A stretch of 64,000 nt of DNA from Ctenosaura bakeri (Eukaryota; Chordata; Lepidosauria; Squamata; Iguanidae): positions 1-64,000 of the forward strand of contig CAOLHI010001669.1 of the NCBI GenBank assembly GCA_948474755.1. The letters are read 5' to 3'. A program made the position numbers and the translations under genes. The notes below the pieces were generated by a model. The model ran no database searches. It saw only the letters and a program-made list of their open reading frames with translations, and was not told the DNA's origin. This document shows, piece by piece, positions 61,011 through 64,000 of the stretch (positions are counted from its first letter, which is position 1; each line of letters opens with the position of its first letter).

Positions 61011-61571
61011 ATAATAAATAAAGAAGGCATGTTCATTTGGCAAACATACTTGTTTGCTGTTTTTTGGGCCTGAATTTTCCTGACACATCTATTTTGTCCT
61101 AGTGCATAACGCTATTATGTTTTTGTTCCTCAGAAGGAACTTTAGATTAACCTACCCTAGGTATAAAATCCTTGGTGAAAACTGATCAGACTTGGAATCA
61201 GCATGCAGCCACATGTGTGGTTTGGAAAGCCTTTATTAGAAAACATAAATGCGTGAATGCTTTCTTCAATTCATTCAAGAGACTGGCAAAATATATTTCA
61301 GCTTATATAATAACTATTCACTTCTCCTCCCCAGCCCCATCTCTGATCCTAGAGCAAAAAGGGTTTGTTTATTCCCCCATGACAGGATTCTCCAAATGGT
61401 TGAAGAGATTAAGCAGGCAAAATCCAGAGAACCACTATTCCTCTAATCACAGAATAATGTAACAACTCTGTACAATTTTCTAAGATAATCCCAGGGGCTC
61501 TGCTTACTCATCTTAATGTGTGCAGCAAAATCTGACCATGTCTAGTGAGATGTAACTCCGATGGAGTCTTT

Positions 61572-61774
61572 GGGCCATTTCAACCCTATCCTGTTATAGT
61601 GCTATTACTCCACTTTCAACATCCTGTGGAATTCTGGGGTTTGTGGTTTACTGAGGCCCAAGAGCTCCCTGGCTGAGAATTCTAGATGCCCCTCCCTAAA
61701 CTGCAAACCCCAGGATTCCATAGGATGTTGGAAGTGGAACCATAGCACTATAACAATATAGTGCGGAAAGGCCC
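61572..61774. mobile_element. Fold-back MITE, copy 13
   Basis: Ends GGGCCATTTC and GAAAGGCCC, TTT on each side, asymmetric centre. It lies in SCG5 intron 1, about 0.8 kb from exon 1. Confidence 0.85.
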
Positions 61775-62175
61775 TTTGTTGTTGTCCTGTGCTTTCAAAT
61801 TCTTGGTCTAGTGAAGCATTATATCCTAGGTAGTGAATATAAGACTCCAGCCTTATTATCCGAAGTGATTTATATTGATCGGTGCCTTCATTGAATCTCC
61901 TCCCAGCAGGTGATGAGGTGAGTTCCCTACTCACATAGCACATCACATATTCTACTAAACACCGCATATGCGTCACTATGACATCGAAAGCACCCGGCGG
62001 GCAGGAGGAGCCCATCAAAACCACCGACAGAGAACAGCCACCTAAGACTGACGATGGCCTACATTTGAGCAGGACCCCCAAAGCGTTACGGACTTTTTAA
62101 TGTCCAGATGAATCTCCCCTCCCGCGGCTCCCGCCTCGGTCCCACCGTGTGGCGAAGACACCTTCCCGACAGCCC

Positions 62176-62183
62176 TGACGTCA
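62176..62183. promoter_or_regulatory. SCG5: Palindromic CRE (TGACGTCA) in SCG5 intron 1
   Basis: This is an exact full CRE palindrome in CpG-rich DNA about 0.4 kb downstream of exon 1. CREB/ATF proteins bind this motif, and many neuroendocrine genes use it. Function here is inferred. Confidence 0.45.
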
Positions 62184-62340
62184 CCATGAGAAACGAAAGA
62201 GGGCTAAAAATAAAAGCCTTTTGCCTCTGGCCCTGCCCTGAACACCACCTCCCCCTCTCCCGCCTTGTCTCTGTCGCACAGACCCTCCCTCTTCTAGGAA
62301 CGAAGACCCTGGTCCTTTTTAAAAAGGCAGCTTTATAGCG

Positions 62341-62408
62341 GCATCAGCAGCATCGGCATCCAGGGTGGCTTCTTCATAGAGAGAGGAAGCCACCTTGGAT
62401 GCTGATGC
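62341..62408. repeat. Imperfect hairpin in SCG5 intron 1
   Basis: CATCCAGGGTGGCTTC (62357-62372) pairs with GAAGCCACCTTGGATG (62386-62401) at 15 of 16 positions. Flanking GCATCAGC (62341-62348) also pairs with GCTGATGC (62401-62408). Loop 13 nt. Confidence 0.7.
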
Positions 62409-62517
62409 CCTTTTCCAAACCACAGTGCTCCACTTCCTTCCCCAGTTCCTCCCAGTAGGAGCCCCTCCCGCGGCGGTCTCTTCTCGGGTCCGCCAGGCGA
62501 GGTTACCTTTAGCCCCC

Positions 62518-62550
62518 GGCCCCACCCCACCCCACCCCACCCCACCCCCG
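62518..62550 (-). repeat. CCCCA tandem tract (G-rich on the SCG5 sense strand)
   Basis: There are about six CCCCA units on the plus strand. The sense (minus) strand therefore reads GGGGT repeats within the first 60 nt of SCG5 intron 1, a classic G-quadruplex pattern. Confidence 0.8.
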
Positions 62551-62576
62551 GGAAGGAAGAGGAGCGTCGCACTCAC

Positions 62577-62660
62577 CGCTGGCGCCGGAGACCCCCACGG
62601 CCGCCCGTGCGCTCCCTTCCTCGTTCTCTCCGGGTAGCGCAGTGGCGGCGGCTGGCGGCG
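62577..62660 (-). other. SCG5: SCG5 exon 1 (5' UTR), inferred
   Basis: The minus strand has a near-consensus donor AGCG|GTGAGT (exon end 62577) inside a CpG-rich block. A second possible donor, AAAG|GTAACC, lies near 62506. Joining to exon 2 at 60163 leaves the 5' UTR upstream of the ATG. The right-hand limit is a guess from the CCAAT position. Confidence 0.5.
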
Positions 62661-62810
62661 CGCAGAGCCGGAGAGGGAAGCTGCCCGAGCGCAGCGCCGG
62701 CGCGACGAATCCTCCCTTCGCCTATTGGCCCAGGAGGAGGAGGAGGAGGCGAGCTCTCCAGCCGCATCCCTCTGCCCTCCCCTCCCCTCCCCTCCCCTCC
62801 CCTCCGGTTG
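62660..62810 (-). promoter_or_regulatory. SCG5: SCG5 promoter region (CCAAT, G-rich repeats)
   Basis: A minus-strand CCAAT (plus ATTGG, 62724-62728) lies about 150 bp upstream of the exon 1 donor. Further upstream, about 62775-62805, a tandem CCCCT tract gives GGGGA repeats on the sense strand, typical of Sp1/KLF-rich or G-quadruplex-forming promoters. No TATA box is evident. The surrounding 62.1-63.0 kb is CpG-rich. Confidence 0.55.
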
Positions 62811-63364
62811 CAGGTGTCGGGGCCGTTGCCAGGAGCCCGTAAGCCTCGGCAGATGGTCTTTTCGCTCCTTTGCCTCCCCACCGCTGGAGGCCCCGAGGCA
62901 GTGAGGCCAAAGCTGGGTTTTGTTTGCTTTTGGCCAGACCCCTCTGCGAGCCGATTGTCTCCTGACCTTTTTAACATGCAGGGAGAAAGATGGGATCACA
63001 AGCGGCAATACGCTGCCCGAGAAGCCCAGCCAGACTGATCGTTTCTTCTGCTGAACAAAACTATTCTTACATTATGATCTAGATATTTCTCCAAACCAAT
63101 ACAAGATCTGCTGCTCTCTGCGCCCTGCTTTTTTATGCTCTCATCAACCTGTTTACACAGGGCTTAGACAGTGACAGGTACAAGGTCACTTAATAGGCTT
63201 GCGAACTGAATGGGGATTTGAGCCCAGTTCTCCCCAATGCTACTCAGATGTTCTAATTATTACTTTACAACTTACCTGAAAATAAATCCTATACTCTAGC
63301 CTGGTGCAGGAAAGCATACTGTATATCTAGAAATGTCCTCTTTCCAGGAGAATGTCAAGATTAG

Positions 63365-64000
63365 GCACATAAAATTAAGAGCACTGTTTGCTATAGTGAG
63401 AAAGCCAATGCAATCCTTGGCTGCATCAATAGGAGTATGGTGTCTAGATCGAGGGAGGTACTGGTACCACTCTACTCTGCTTTGGTTAGACCCCATCTTG
63501 AATACTGTGTCCAGTTCTGGGCACCCCAATTCAAGAAGGATATTGACAAGCTGGAGCAAGTCCAGAGGAGGGCGACCAAAATGGTGAGGGGCCTGGAATC
63601 CATGCCCTATGAGGATAGACTGAGAGAGCTGGATATGTTTAGTCTACAGAAGGGAAGGTTAAGAGGGGACATGATAGCCCTGTTTAAATATTTGAAGGGA
63701 TGCCATGTAGAGGAGGGAGAGGGCTTTTCTGCTGCTCCAGAGACCAGGACAAGGAGCAATGGATTCAAGCTACAGGAAAGGAGATTCCACCTGAACCTCA
63801 GGAAGAACTTCCTGACAGTCAGGGCTGTCTGGCAGTGGAATGTGCTGCCTCGGAGTGTAGTGGAGTCTCCTTCCTTGGAGGTTTTTAAGCAGAGGCTGGA
63901 TGGCCATCTGTCAGGAGTGCTTGGAGGGTGTTCCTGCATGGCAGGAGGTGGGACCGGATGGCCCCTGTGGTCTCTTCCAACTCTACATTTCTATGATTCT
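63365..64000 (+). mobile_element. CR1 LINE 3' end with open ORF2 C-terminus, cut by window edge
   Basis: One frame is open from 63365 to the window end (212 codons). It reads the CR1 ORF2 C-terminus, including LDIDKLEQ-like and [20 protein letters not shown] segments and [20 protein letters not shown]. The last bases are the CR1 terminal motif TTTCTATGATTCT. No frameshift is visible, so this copy is much younger than the others here. It is 5'-truncated and lies about 0.7 kb upstream of the SCG5 start site, opposite strand. Confidence 0.85.

Larger units (their letters stand above)
31510..62660 (-). other. SCG5: SCG5 gene (secretogranin V / 7B2)
   Basis: The gene runs right to left over about 31 kb: one inferred untranslated exon and five coding exons. 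Introns are about 2.4, 11.7, 6.4, 7.4 and 2.0 kb. Six exons and 212 codons match human SCG5. Phases are consistent at every junction: exon 2 ends after GAA-G, exon 3 after ACA-G, and exons 4 and 5 end on whole codons. GREM1 lies downstream on the same strand, as in mammals, so the locus is syntenic. The introns hold SINEs, L2, MITEs, Tigger-like elements and a solo LTR candidate. Confidence 0.93.

Noticed and set aside
61605..62081. 158-codon minus-strand frame
   Set aside because: Its C-terminal third is the MITE at 61572-61774, and the same peptide-like ending recurs at other MITE copies.
62319..63038. Long open frames on both strands at the SCG5 promoter
   Set aside because: Low-complexity translation of CpG-rich promoter DNA and CCCCT/CCCCA tracts, overlapping the inferred exon 1.
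62700..64000. ARHGAP11A 3' exon expected upstream of SCG5
   Set aside because: In mammals this gene precedes SCG5, but no matching exon is visible before the window edge; the region holds a CR1.

Overview
This window is vertebrate nuclear DNA, almost certainly from a squamate reptile and probably a lizard. It has two intron-containing genes, long introns, no operons, and CpG-rich promoters. The repeats are those expected of squamates: CR1, L2, L1 and BovB/RTE LINEs, tRNA-derived SINEs ending in an AAC-rich tail, 5S-rRNA-derived SINEs, and many short non-autonomous DNA transposons. The species cannot be fixed from this sequence.

Both genes lie on the minus strand, in the SCG5 then GREM1 order known from other amniotes. 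SCG5 (secretogranin V / 7B2) fills the right half. Its inferred non-coding exon 1 and CpG-rich promoter are near 62.58-62.75 kb. Five coding exons lie at 59921-60137 (coding part), 48032-48181, 41521-41633, 34049-34102 and 31945-32049. They join in frame to 212 codons, the length of the human protein. The 3' UTR probably ends just below 31525. About 17.6 kb further downstream lies GREM1 (gremlin 1, a BMP antagonist). It has an inferred CCAAT/TATA-type promoter near 13.94-13.98 kb, an untranslated exon 1 ending at 13792, an 11.3-kb intron, and a single coding exon (1888-2448, 186 codons). Its long 3' UTR runs toward, and perhaps past, position 1.

The rest is mostly mobile DNA. The most distinctive element is a fold-back MITE of 86-205 bp with ends GGCCATTTCYGCACTA and 3-bp target duplications, best placed in the PIF/Harbinger group. 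There are 13 copies across both genes, five of them packed into 3.8 kb around the GREM1 promoter. Two longer GC-rich elements (430 and 456 bp) have the same kind of ends and can pass for CpG islands. Other elements include a BovB LINE interrupted by a SINE with a 17-bp target duplication and by a 0.57-kb repeat, an L2 with a decayed reverse transcriptase (YADD still visible) interrupted by a MITE, a 955-bp solo-LTR candidate flanked by ACAT, two pogo/Tigger-like elements, a hAT-like element, and a CR1 3' end that is still open at the right edge.

The two genes act in different settings. 7B2 is the chaperone and inhibitor of proprotein convertase 2 in the regulated secretory pathway. Gremlin 1 is a secreted BMP2/4/7 antagonist. 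In mammals DNA in and around SCG5 helps control GREM1, so the intergenic and intronic stretches without recognisable repeats are worth comparing between species. I saw no CRISPR array, operon or undescribed multi-gene system.
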